A stretch of 64,000 bases of DNA from the NCBI GenBank assembly GCA_040388535.1, contig JAZKBR010000001.1, positions 702,181 through 766,180 of the forward strand, read 5' to 3'. The DNA is from Gemmatimonadota bacterium (GTDB lineage Bacteria > Gemmatimonadota > Gemmatimonadetes > Gemmatimonadales > GWC2-71-9). Below are positions 44,504 through 51,620 of the stretch, in pieces (within the stretch, counting starts at the first letter, position 1; each line of letters opens with the position of its first letter). The notes beneath the pieces are model-generated. The model ran no database searches. It was not told the origin of the DNA and worked only from the letters and a program-made list of their open reading frames with translations. The translations under genes were made by a program, and so were the position numbers.

Positions 44504-44942
44504 CACGCGAGTGACGATGGACCCAGCGGTGGAGGAGCCCCTCCACCGCACCGCCCAGCACCAGGATCCCCAGCGCAAAGGCGACGCCCACCATCGCCAG
44601 CCGCCACTGCCCCAGCCCGCACGCTAGCCCCAGCACCGCCGTCACCCAGATCGACGCCGCGGTGGTCAGACCAGTGATCGCCCCCTCGTCATCCCGACGG
44701 AGAATGACGCCGGCGCCGAGAAAGCCGATTCCCGTCATCACGCCCTGCGCGATGCGTGAGACCGCGTCGGGTCCTCCTCCGCCAAGCTCCACGCTCGCAA
44801 TCGCGGCGACCGAAGCCCCGAGCCCCACGAGCGCGAGGGTCCGCAGGCCAGCGGGTTTGTGCTTGAGCTCGCGATTGAGTCCGAGCAGTGAACCTACCAG
44901 GGCCGCAGCACCCAGCCGCAACGCGATATCATCTCCCGGCAT
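44490..44942 (-). CDS. MgtC/SapB family membrane protein
   Basis: A 150-residue membrane protein of the MgtC/SapB family with about five helices. LRLGAAALVGSLLGLNRELKHKPAGLRTLALVGLGA is the conserved N-terminal region, given here in two parts because of its length: LVGSLLGLNRE and HKPAGLRTLALV. GIGFLGAGVILR and GLTTAASIWVTAVLGLACG are also diagnostic. In other bacteria members influence Mg2+ homeostasis or ATP synthase. ATG 44942 was chosen; upstream in-frame sequence lacks homology. No magnesium riboswitch is visible. It follows the 4Fe-4S gene by 13 bp. Confidence 0.88.
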   Translation of the reverse strand: MPGDDIALRLGAAALVGSLLGLNRELKHKPAGLRTLALVGLGASVAAIASVELGGGGPDAVSRIAQGVMTGIGFLGAGVILRRDDEGAITGLTTAASIWVTAVLGLACGLGQWRLAMVGVAFALGILVLGGAVEGLLHRWVHRHSRASVP

Positions 44943-44955
44943 TGGCACCGGCGAA

Positions 44956-45201
44956 TTACCGGTCAATGCCGCGATGTACTCCGGTGACCAGCTGCGCCTT
45001 GAGGGCGCCCGAAGGACATTTCGCCACTGCGGCAAGCACTGCCGCAGGATCTGCGAGTTCGGGTCGCACCCAGCGTGGCCGGGTCACATCGAACACCGGT
45101 GGCAGCGTCCGCAGGCACACGCCGGAATGTTGACAGATATTCGGGTCGAAGGTGACCCGGATATTCGGCGTTTCGTATACCTGAAGGGGTTTTTCAATCA
45201 T
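44956..45201 (-). CDS. Small (4Fe-4S)-type mono-cluster protein
   Basis: An 81-residue protein starting at ATG 45201. The motif C-Q-H-S-G-V-C, then PPVFDVTRPRWV, then AKCPSGALKA is the divergent 4Fe-4S mono-cluster (Fer4_19) pattern, usually YjdI-like. Only three cysteines are present; the fourth ligand would be His or water, or the cluster may be 3Fe-4S. It probably serves as a small electron carrier or as an accessory. The MgtC gene follows after 13 bp. It is divergent from ada. Confidence 0.85.
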   Translation of the reverse strand: MIEKPLQVYETPNIRVTFDPNICQHSGVCLRTLPPVFDVTRPRWVRPELADPAAVLAAVAKCPSGALKAQLVTGVHRGIDR

Positions 45202-45340
45202 TCGGCTCGACTCCACGTGCAGGGGCGGGTCGCTGGGGCTGCCCCACAAGAATCCCCACCCCCGCCCGCCACGGCAAGGCCGGAGATTCGATGTCCAACT
45301 GTCGGTGGCGTCGTCCCGACCGCCCCGGTACACTGCATCC

Positions 45341-46399
45341 ATGACCACCGCGATCTCGCTGCCACCCCGCAAGACCCTGCTCCGCGCCGTCACCGAGCGT
45401 GACCCTGCCTGGGACGGCCTCTTCGTCTTCGCCGTGAGCACCACGGGGATCGCTTGCCGACCGGTCTGTCCGTCACGGCGTGCGAAGCCGGAGCACGTGG
45501 AATTCTTTGCGTCACTCGACCAGGCCTGCGCGGCCGGGTTCCGGCCGTGCCTGCGGTGCCGACCAGAGCTCGGCGCGGCCGAACCGGAATGGATGCCCCG
45601 CCTCACCGAACTGATGGCCGCGAGTCGCGACGACCGGATCACGGATGCCGATCTCACCAGCGCTGGGCTCGATCCGGTTCGCATTCGACGACACTTCCGC
45701 CGTCATCACGGCATCACCTTTCACGCCTGGGCACGGGGACAGAAAGTGGCCAACGCGCAACGACGCCTGAAGCAGGGAGACTCGCTCGATCGCGTCATCA
45801 TCGAGTCGGGGTACGAATCACATAGCGGCTTCCGCGAAGCCTTCGGTCGCCTCGTGGGTGCCCCCCCAGGCCGCGCACGCGGCGGTGAACCGGTGGTGGC
45901 GGTCTCGTTCCAGTCGCCGCTCGGCTCGCTCGTCGCGGCTGCCGTCGACGATGGAGTCTGCCTGCTGGAGTTCGGCGACATCGACCGGCTCGAGCAGCAG
46001 GCGCCGCGCCTTCGCAAATGGTTCAACGGGCCGATTGTCGCGGGGCATCACCCGCATCTCGAACAGCTGCAACGCGAACTCGAGGAATACTTCGCCGGCT
46101 CCCGCCAGGAGTTCTCGGTGCCGCTCGTGGTGCGCGGCGCGCCCTTCGAACTCGGCGTCTGGGCACAGCTGCAGCAAATCCCCTATGGCGAGACCCGCTC
46201 CTACGCCGATATCGCGCGCGCGGTCGACAACCCCAAGGCGGTGCGCGCTGTGGGGAGCGCCAATGGTCGCAATCGGCTGGCGATCGTGATTCCCTGTCAT
46301 CGCGTCGTCAACGCCGACGGACGCCTCGGCGGCTACGGTGGCGGGCTGTGGCGGAAGGTGCGGCTGCTGGAGATTGAAGGGGTGAGGCCGAAGGGATGA
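45341..46399 (+). CDS. ada: Bifunctional Ada: DNA methyl repair and regulator
   Basis: A 352-residue Ada protein that removes methyl groups from O6-methylguanine and phosphotriesters. The N-terminal zinc/methyl-acceptor module has C39, C43, C70 and C73. An AraC-type helix-turn-helix region lies at about 90-180 (RIRRHFRRHHGITFHAW, GYESHSGFREAFG). The C-terminal methyltransferase has the acceptor C319 in VIPCHRVV. All four zinc cysteines and the active Cys are intact, so it is probably functional and autoregulatory. ATG 45341. The stop TGA lies within the first unit of a heptad array. Confidence 0.93.
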   Translation: MTTAISLPPRKTLLRAVTERDPAWDGLFVFAVSTTGIACRPVCPSRRAKPEHVEFFASLDQACAAGFRPCLRCRPELGAAEPEWMPRLTELMAASRDDRITDADLTSAGLDPVRIRRHFRRHHGITFHAWARGQKVANAQRRLKQGDSLDRVIIESGYESHSGFREAFGRLVGAPPGRARGGEPVVAVSFQSPLGSLVAAAVDDGVCLLEFGDIDRLEQQAPRLRKWFNGPIVAGHHPHLEQLQRELEEYFAGSRQEFSVPLVVRGAPFELGVWAQLQQIPYGETRSYADIARAVDNPKAVRAVGSANGRNRLAIVIPCHRVVNADGRLGGYGGGLWRKVRLLEIEGVRPKG

Positions 46400-46432
46400 C
46401 AGACAGATGACGGATGACGGATGACAGATGCA
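46394..46432 (+). repeat. Heptad array, GATGACA-type (left arm, locus 2)
   Basis: About five 7-bp units (GGATGAC, AGATGAC and similar, with one partial unit). TGA falls in every frame on the plus strand. The ada stop codon is inside the first unit. Inverse of 46491-46529. Confidence 0.9.
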
Positions 46433-46490
46433 GGTAGTGGATGGTCGGCGGACCTTCATCCTGTGCAGAGGCGGAACGTCAGCCACGCCA

Positions 46491-46529
46491 ATCCATCATC
46501 TGTCATCTGTCATCTGTCATCTGTCATCT
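46491..46529 (-). repeat. Heptad array, GATGACA-type (right arm, locus 2)
   Basis: Five to six 7-bp units, read GATGACA on the minus strand, lying directly beyond the stop of the TauE-like gene. Inverted relative to the array at 46394-46432, with about 58 bp between the arms. Confidence 0.92.
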
Positions 46530-46537
46530 GTCATCTT

Positions 46538-47281
46538 CTATCGAAGTATCAACTTCACACCAGCCACCACCAGCACCGTCGCCAGCGTCCCGCGCAACGC
46601 TGCGCCACCGAGTCTCCGACTGCCGAGTTGCGAGCCGATGATACCGCCGAGTACGGCAGCGATGGCCCACAGCACGATCGGGGTCGGCAACGCATCGAGG
46701 TGCGCGCCCTGCCCGAGCAACCCCGCCGCCGAATTCACCAGGATGAACGCGGCCGAGGTCGCTGCAGTTGTGCGGAGGTCGGCCCATCCTGCCATCAGCA
46801 GAAGTGGTGATAGAAAAATCCCGCCTCCGACGCCTGTAAGCCCCGAGAGCAAACCGAGGAAGCATCCCGCCACAAAGGCGAGCGGTCGTGGCGCCTCGCG
46901 CCGGACGGTGTCGTCCGCGCGCAACGTAATCACGAAGCGCAGTGCCGAGAGAAGCAGCACCACGCCGACAATGACGCGGTACCAGTTGCCGGGGAGAGCG
47001 AGTCGGCCGCCGAGATACGCCGCCGGGACCGAGCCGAGGGCGAAGGGCCAGAAGAGGGACCAGCGGAAATAGCCGGCGCGGGCGAACTGCACCGTGCCGA
47101 TCGCGGCCACGAGCAGGTTCAGCACCAGCGCCGCCGGGCGCATGCTCGACGGCGCGGTACCGAGAAAAGCCATCACCGCCAGGTAGCCTGAGGCACCGGC
47201 GTGACCCACCGCGCTGTAGAGCAGCGCGGCGATGAAGATCAGCGCGGCGCCGATGCTGCCGGCTTCCCGCCGGAATGCCAC
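46538..47281 (-). CDS. TauE/SafE family sulfite/anion exporter
   Basis: A 247-residue membrane protein with about eight helices. The paired half-repeats of the TauE/SafE family are visible: SAVGHAGASGYLAVM in the first half and SGLTGVGGGIFLSPLLL in the second. Family members move sulfite, sulfoacetate or similar anions. The start is GTG 47281, and the first 43 bp overlap the end of the upstream M28 peptidase gene; a later start is possible. The end borders a heptad array that faces the ada gene. Confidence 0.85.
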   Translation of the reverse strand: MAFRREAGSIGAALIFIAALLYSAVGHAGASGYLAVMAFLGTAPSSMRPAALVLNLLVAAIGTVQFARAGYFRWSLFWPFALGSVPAAYLGGRLALPGNWYRVIVGVVLLLSALRFVITLRADDTVRREAPRPLAFVAGCFLGLLSGLTGVGGGIFLSPLLLMAGWADLRTTAATSAAFILVNSAAGLLGQGAHLDALPTPIVLWAIAAVLGGIIGSQLGSRRLGGAALRGTLATVLVVAGVKLILR

Positions 47282-48381
47282 TCGGGCCGGGGACCATCGG
47301 CCAGATGACGCACGGCTTCCGCCGCCGCGCGCGTCACTGCCGTCATGTGAGCAAAATCCACCTTGTCGACGTCATCGCCGGCGTGATGGTAGTCGGTGTG
47401 CAGGTTGAACGTCGAGAGTGTGTGCGCCACGATCCCGCGGACCGCGAAGCCGTAGTTGTCACTGCGCTGGAAGAAGTTCTGCGACGGCCGTGGGTCGGGC
47501 ACGATGGCAATGCCATACTGCTTGAGCATGTCGCCCATCGTCGATCGCTCGTAGCCGGTGAGCCACGCCTTGCCTGGGCCGCCTGCGAGCGAATCGGGAC
47601 GGCCGATCATCTCGACCTCGAGTCCGGCCACGATCCGCTCGAGCGGGATCGTCGGATGGGCAAGGAAGTAGCGCGTGCCGACCAGCCCCATCTCCTCACC
47701 GGTCATGTTCGCGAAGACCACGGTGCGCTTCGGCTTCGGCCCGGCCAGCAGGTGCCGCGCGACTTCCAGCACTGCCACGGTGCCCGAGGCATCATCATCG
47801 GCACCGTTGTAGATCGAGTCGCCATTTTCCGGCCGACCAATGCCGAGGTGATCGTAGTGCGACAGCACGATGATCACTTCGTTTTTGAGGACCGGGTCGC
47901 TTCCCGGGATCATCCCGATCACGTTGCGCGTGACCCGACGGCGATCGGCAGGCACGGTGTCGACGTCCTTGAACGTGGGCAGGGCCGCGATCCGCTGTGG
48001 CACCTGTTGCGTGACCGGCGCGGCGCCCGGCGTCGGCTTGCAGCTGCGTGCCTTGCTGATCGAGTCGACAATGCAAGTCTGCGGCACCGTCTGCCGCGTG
48101 GTCGCCGGCCGGAGGTAGACCGGCACCAGCTGCGAGTAGCTCTTGTCATCGCCGCCCGGCTTGAGCCCGATCCGCTTCATCTCGGCTATCAGGAAGCGCG
48201 CGGCGCGCTCACCGCCCGGCGTGCCGGTCCCGCGCCCTTCCATCGAGTCGTGCGCGAGGGTGCGCAGCAGCCGCTCGACATTGGCGCGGTCGGGGTCGGT
48301 ACCGGGAGCGGCACTGCGCGCGCCGGACCCGGCACACGCCGCAAGGAGCACCATCGCAATCAGGGTAGCGCGAGTAGTCAC
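47239..48381 (-). CDS. M28 family zinc aminopeptidase, lipoprotein
   Basis: A 380-residue protein with a lipoprotein signal (TLIAMVLLAAC) and the M28 peptidase fold. Zinc ligands are visible in VLSHYDHLG, YNGADDDASGTVAVLE, MTGEEMGLVGTRYF and DYHHAGDDVDKVDF. This architecture is common in secreted aminopeptidases of Gemmatimonadota and Bacteroidota. The start is GTG 48381, with AGGAG upstream; a TTG at 48387 is also in frame. It probably scavenges extracellular peptides. It overlaps the TauE gene by 43 bp at its end. Confidence 0.92.
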   Translation of the reverse strand: MTTRATLIAMVLLAACAGSGARSAAPGTDPDRANVERLLRTLAHDSMEGRGTGTPGGERAARFLIAEMKRIGLKPGGDDKSYSQLVPVYLRPATTRQTVPQTCIVDSISKARSCKPTPGAAPVTQQVPQRIAALPTFKDVDTVPADRRRVTRNVIGMIPGSDPVLKNEVIIVLSHYDHLGIGRPENGDSIYNGADDDASGTVAVLEVARHLLAGPKPKRTVVFANMTGEEMGLVGTRYFLAHPTIPLERIVAGLEVEMIGRPDSLAGGPGKAWLTGYERSTMGDMLKQYGIAIVPDPRPSQNFFQRSDNYGFAVRGIVAHTLSTFNLHTDYHHAGDDVDKVDFAHMTAVTRAAAEAVRHLADGPRPEWHSGGKPAASAPR

Positions 48382-48410
48382 GAACAACTCCTGGAGGGAA
48401 GAACGGAAGC

Positions 48411-48794
48411 TCAGCGAACCACGGCGATCGCCGTTATCTCGATGCGACAGCCCGGCTTGAGATTGGCGGCACCGACAATGGCACGCGCAGGACGATGATT
48501 GCCGAAACGGCTCACGCAGACCGCGTTCACCGGCGCCCAGTCATCACGAGTCAGCACGAAGATGGTGAGCGAGAGCACCTGATCGAGCCCACTCCCGGCC
48601 GCCTGCAGAATCGCGGCAATATTGTCGAGCGTCCGCTCGGCCTGCAGCGTGATGTCGTCGGAGACGACCTGGCCCGTTGCGGGATCGAGCGGAAGTTGCC
48701 CCGAGACATAGGCCAGTCCGTTGTGTACCACGGCCTGACTGTAGTGCCCGCCGGCACGCGGTGCATTGTCGCTATTGATGAATTGCATCGTCAC
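48411..48794 (-). CDS. RidA/YjgF family protein
   Basis: A 127-residue protein of the Rid family, in which RidA speeds hydrolysis of reactive enamine/imine intermediates. The conserved N-terminal YSQAVVHNGLAYVSGQL and the terminal block with Arg and Glu (CRIEITAIAVVR) are present. The Arg that contacts the carboxylate is consistent with an active family member. The start is GTG 48794, overlapping the stop of the P1 peptidase by 4 bp. Imine deaminase activity is likely but not certain for this branch. Confidence 0.9.
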   Translation of the reverse strand: MTMQFINSDNAPRAGGHYSQAVVHNGLAYVSGQLPLDPATGQVVSDDITLQAERTLDNIAAILQAAGSGLDQVLSLTIFVLTRDDWAPVNAVCVSRFGNHRPARAIVGAANLKPGCRIEITAIAVVR

Positions 48795-49918
48795 GGCTTC
48801 GATACTCCCGAGCGCTTGAGGATGGCACGGACCGAATCGATCGGCAGGGCGGTGATGGTACCGCCGCGCGCGCTGACCGACGTCGCCTGCAACAGCGAGT
48901 TGTAGATCGCCTCTTCCGTCGCCTCGATCGTTGCCTCGAACACGGGCGAGACGGCGTCGTCGCCGAGGGTCTGCAGGTTCCGCGTGTTGCCATCGGCGGG
49001 GCGTCGACGAACCAGTGGCGACGTCGAGAAGGCGATGACGTAATCTCCCGAGCCGTTGGAGCCATCAGCGCCGGTCCGCGCGAGGCCCATCATGCCGCGC
49101 GCCGCCACACGCGCAAGCTGGCGTTCGGAAAGCGGCGCGTCGGTCGCGACCACGATGATCACGGATCCATCACCGCGTTCGCGCAACAGCGCGTTGCGGT
49201 AGGAGAAGCGTCCGAGAGCCTGGCCGATCGGCGCCCCCATCATCTGCAGGACGCCGCCGAAGTTGGTCTGCACCAGCACGCCGACGGTGAAGCCGCCGAG
49301 CGAGGCCGGAAGCTTCCGCGACGAAGTGCCGATCCCACCCTTCCACCCGAAGGCGATTGTTCCGGTTCCGGCGCCGACACTCCCTTCGGCGACGGGCCCG
49401 TCGGAGGCGCTCTCGAGCGCGTGCACGACATCAGCCGGCGTGATCGGCCGGAGCCGGATGGCGTTGAGGCCGCCGTCGTTCGTCTCGGCGACGACCGGGT
49501 TGATCGACCGCACCTGCTCCATCCCTGGTCGGGCGAGCAACCACGCGACCATCGCATCGGCAGCGCGCCATACACAGAGGGTACAGGTCAGCAGGATCGG
49601 CGTCTCGAGTTCACCGAGCTCGCCGACTTGCGTGCTGCCGAGCAGTTTGCCGAAGCCGTTGCCGACGTGGATTGCCGCAGGCACGCGCTCCCGAAAGAGA
49701 TCGCCGCCGTGTGGCAGGATTGCGGTGACACCGGTGTGGATCGAGTCGCCGGAAATCACAGTGCTCTGCCCCACTCGCACTCCCGTCACATCGGTGATCG
49801 CATTGAGCGCGCCGGGCGCGAAGATACCGGGTGCCACGCCGAGGTCACGTGCTCGTGGACGGGCCTGGCCGATGAGCAGCGCAGGGCAGCAGAGCAGGAA
49901 GGCGAAGAGGAGCCGCAT
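48791..49918 (-). CDS. P1 family (S58/DmpA) self-processing peptidase
   Basis: A 375-residue peptidase of the DmpA/BapA family. These N-terminal-nucleophile enzymes cleave themselves in front of a Ser and then hydrolyse beta-peptides or D-amino-acid amides. A signal peptide (MRLLFAFLLCCPALLIGQ) is followed by the family opening RPRARDLGVAPGIFAPG. The maturation region is IAFGWKGGIGTSSRKL, where the Ser after Gly-Thr is the expected nucleophile. ATG 49918 shares its A with the TGA of the upstream gene. Lying beside M28 and RidA suggests amino acid or peptide salvage. Confidence 0.9.
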   Translation of the reverse strand: MRLLFAFLLCCPALLIGQARPRARDLGVAPGIFAPGALNAITDVTGVRVGQSTVISGDSIHTGVTAILPHGGDLFRERVPAAIHVGNGFGKLLGSTQVGELGELETPILLTCTLCVWRAADAMVAWLLARPGMEQVRSINPVVAETNDGGLNAIRLRPITPADVVHALESASDGPVAEGSVGAGTGTIAFGWKGGIGTSSRKLPASLGGFTVGVLVQTNFGGVLQMMGAPIGQALGRFSYRNALLRERGDGSVIIVVATDAPLSERQLARVAARGMMGLARTGADGSNGSGDYVIAFSTSPLVRRRPADGNTRNLQTLGDDAVSPVFEATIEATEEAIYNSLLQATSVSARGGTITALPIDSVRAILKRSGVSKP

Positions 49919-50256
49919 CAGCGCACCGCGTTGGGTCCGGCACCGAGCAGCACGCAGATACCGACCAGCGAGAGCGCGGCGACCCCGATCACGGGCGAAT
50001 CCATGTTCATCAGCGCGAGTGGAGCGCCAAGGGCGAGGCCCACGAAGCCGCCGATCGCTCCCCCCTTCCGACGATCGCCATCGAGCCAGCCGCGCTCGAC
50101 GAGAATCCGGATCGCGACCAGCACCGCAAGCGTGCCGACGATTGTGGCCGAGAGAAAGAGTCCCTGACGTCCGAAGAAGTTGCCGATGAAAGCGCCGATG
50201 ATGGCACCGGCGGTGGTCACGAGCCAGGCGACGAGTGCAACCCGAAGATGACGCAT
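49918..50256 (-). CDS. Small membrane protein, unknown
   Basis: A 112-residue protein with about four membrane segments: VALVAWLVTTAGAIIGAFIG, LSATIVGTLAVLVAIRIL, GGFVGLALGAPLALM and VIGVAALSLVGICVLLGAG. A charged loop (ERGWLDGDRRKGG) lies in the middle. I recognise no family; the layout resembles small SoxY/YtxH-like or DUF membrane proteins of unknown role. It shares one base with the P1 peptidase start and lies just below a strong hairpin terminator, so it may be the first gene of a new unit. Confidence 0.65.
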   Translation of the reverse strand: MRHLRVALVAWLVTTAGAIIGAFIGNFFGRQGLFLSATIVGTLAVLVAIRILVERGWLDGDRRKGGAIGGFVGLALGAPLALMNMDSPVIGVAALSLVGICVLLGAGPNAVR

Positions 50257-50289
50257 CAGGGGAAGATGCCACCCGAGGGGGGGAAAGAC

Positions 50290-50317
50290 GAGGGCGGCTC
50301 GCCTTCGAGCCGCCCTC
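50290..50317 (-). terminator. Strong hairpin after the cupredoxin-like gene
   Basis: A perfect 12-bp stem (GAGGGCGGCTCG and its complement) with a 4-nt loop begins about 23 bp beyond the stop of the tandem-cupredoxin gene, on the minus strand. No T run follows. It separates that gene from the small membrane-protein gene. Confidence 0.75.
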
Positions 50318-50340
50318 TCCCATTCGTCACCGGCAGACCC

Positions 50341-51129
50341 TCACTTGAGGGTGAGTTCCTGCACCATTCCGTGCTTCATGTGCTCCTTGCCGTCCTTGGC
50401 ATCCGGCAGGAAGCAGATCAGCGCGTAGCTGCCCGCCGTGAGGTTGAGCGTGGCGTAGTTGTCGATTCCGGCCTGAGCCGGAGCGACACCACCAACCACC
50501 TGCGCCGGCGGCGGACCGTTCAGCTTTTCGGCCCAGGCGGCGAGATCCTTGACCGTCTTCCCTGGCGCGAGCTTCCAGATGACCAGCTCGTGCGGCTGAC
50601 CCGGAGCGGTCGTGAACTTCACGACGTGGCGGCCGGTGGTCAGCGGCTTGGAGAAGGTCCAGGTGTAGTCGGCCATTGACGCCGTGAGGTCGGCCGTCGG
50701 CAACGGGGCCGGCGCCTTGCTCGGTGTCACCGTGAAGGGCTTCATCATCCCCTTCGCAATGTGTGGGGCGCCGTCAGGACCGGGAACCATGCAGATCCAG
50801 ACATAGTTGCCGGCCGCCAGGTTCAAGGTGACTTCCGAACCTTCCTGCGGCCCGCCCAGCATCGTCGCCCAGGTGGGCGGGGGACCGGGCTTCGCCAGAG
50901 CCGCGACCAGATCAGTGGCGCTCTTGCCCGCGGCGAGCTTGATCAGCATCCCGTGATGCGGATTCTTGCCCAGATTGACGCCCTTGAAGGTGACCGCACC
51001 CGCAGGCAGGGTCGCCGGTGCATCGAACGAGAAATCGTGGAAGCCAATCGTGACCACTGGCGGCGCCGGGGCCGGGGCGGCCACCAGAGGGAACCAGAGC
51101 AAGGCGAGTGCAGGACGCAAACCGAACAT
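50341..51129 (-). CDS. Secreted tandem cupredoxin-like protein
   Basis: A 262-residue protein starting at ATG 51129 (GGAGG upstream; TTG 51138 is in frame) with a signal peptide to about APAPAP. It has two homologous beta-sandwich domains, each with a matching putative type-1 copper set: domain 1 has H58/H59, C113, H123 and M128; domain 2 has H180, C239, H250 and M255. The strand blocks VTLNLAAGNYVWICM and ATLNLTAGSYALICF align. The Cys-to-His spacing is longer than in plastocyanin (nine or ten residues), but His-x4-Met is conserved in both. An extracytoplasmic electron carrier or copper binder is likely. Confidence 0.75.
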   Translation of the reverse strand: MFGLRPALALLWFPLVAAPAPAPPVVTIGFHDFSFDAPATLPAGAVTFKGVNLGKNPHHGMLIKLAAGKSATDLVAALAKPGPPPTWATMLGGPQEGSEVTLNLAAGNYVWICMVPGPDGAPHIAKGMMKPFTVTPSKAPAPLPTADLTASMADYTWTFSKPLTTGRHVVKFTTAPGQPHELVIWKLAPGKTVKDLAAWAEKLNGPPPAQVVGGVAPAQAGIDNYATLNLTAGSYALICFLPDAKDGKEHMKHGMVQELTLK

Positions 51130-51162
51130 TGGGACCAACCTCCAAAATGAGTTCCGGAAATA

Positions 51163-51576
51163 TCAGCCCCGAATCGTAATGCTGTCACCGGCCGCTCCGA
51201 GCGCCAGCAGCGGCACCCCGAGGCAGCCACCGATCCACATCCAGGTCGGGTGGGGGATGGCCATCAGGTTGAGCACCACAATGGTCGTGAAGAGCACCGT
51301 GAAGACGATCACTGCGCCGACCTTTCCCCCGAGCCGCGCCGCCGTCCTGCCACCGGCGTAGGCCCCGAGCAGCCAGCCCCCGAGCACGAGGAGCATCGCC
51401 GAGAAGGGAATCTCACCCGCCTCGATGGCCTTCTTGAGCTGATCGGCGTCGAGAGTATTCGTCCCGGCGGGGACGGGCATCATCCGGCCCGAGAGCGTCT
51501 CGACGAGAAAGACAATGCACCACGCCACCGCAAGCGCCGCGAGTACCGCGTAGATCCGTCGGCCAACATTCGACAT
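51163..51576 (-). CDS. Small membrane protein, unknown
   Basis: A 137-residue protein with four predicted membrane helices: IYAVLAALAVAWCIVFLVE, PFSAMLLVLGGWLLGAYAGG, GAVIVFTVLFTTIVVLNLMA and WIGGCLGVPLLALGAAG. GGAGG lies ahead of ATG 51576. No family was recognised. It lies 33 bp above the cupredoxin gene on the same strand and about 44 bp below the SLC13 gene, so it may share a transcript with the cupredoxin. Confidence 0.65.
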   Translation of the reverse strand: MSNVGRRIYAVLAALAVAWCIVFLVETLSGRMMPVPAGTNTLDADQLKKAIEAGEIPFSAMLLVLGGWLLGAYAGGRTAARLGGKVGAVIVFTVLFTTIVVLNLMAIPHPTWMWIGGCLGVPLLALGAAGDSITIRG

Positions 51577-51620
51577 GGGACCACCTCCACCTGAGAGAAA
51601 CCCCCGCACGCGCCGCCATC

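Noticed and set aside
47275..48498. Open frame of about 407 codons on the plus strand opposite the M28 peptidase
   Set aside because: Antisense shadow of a peptidase with all zinc ligands present.
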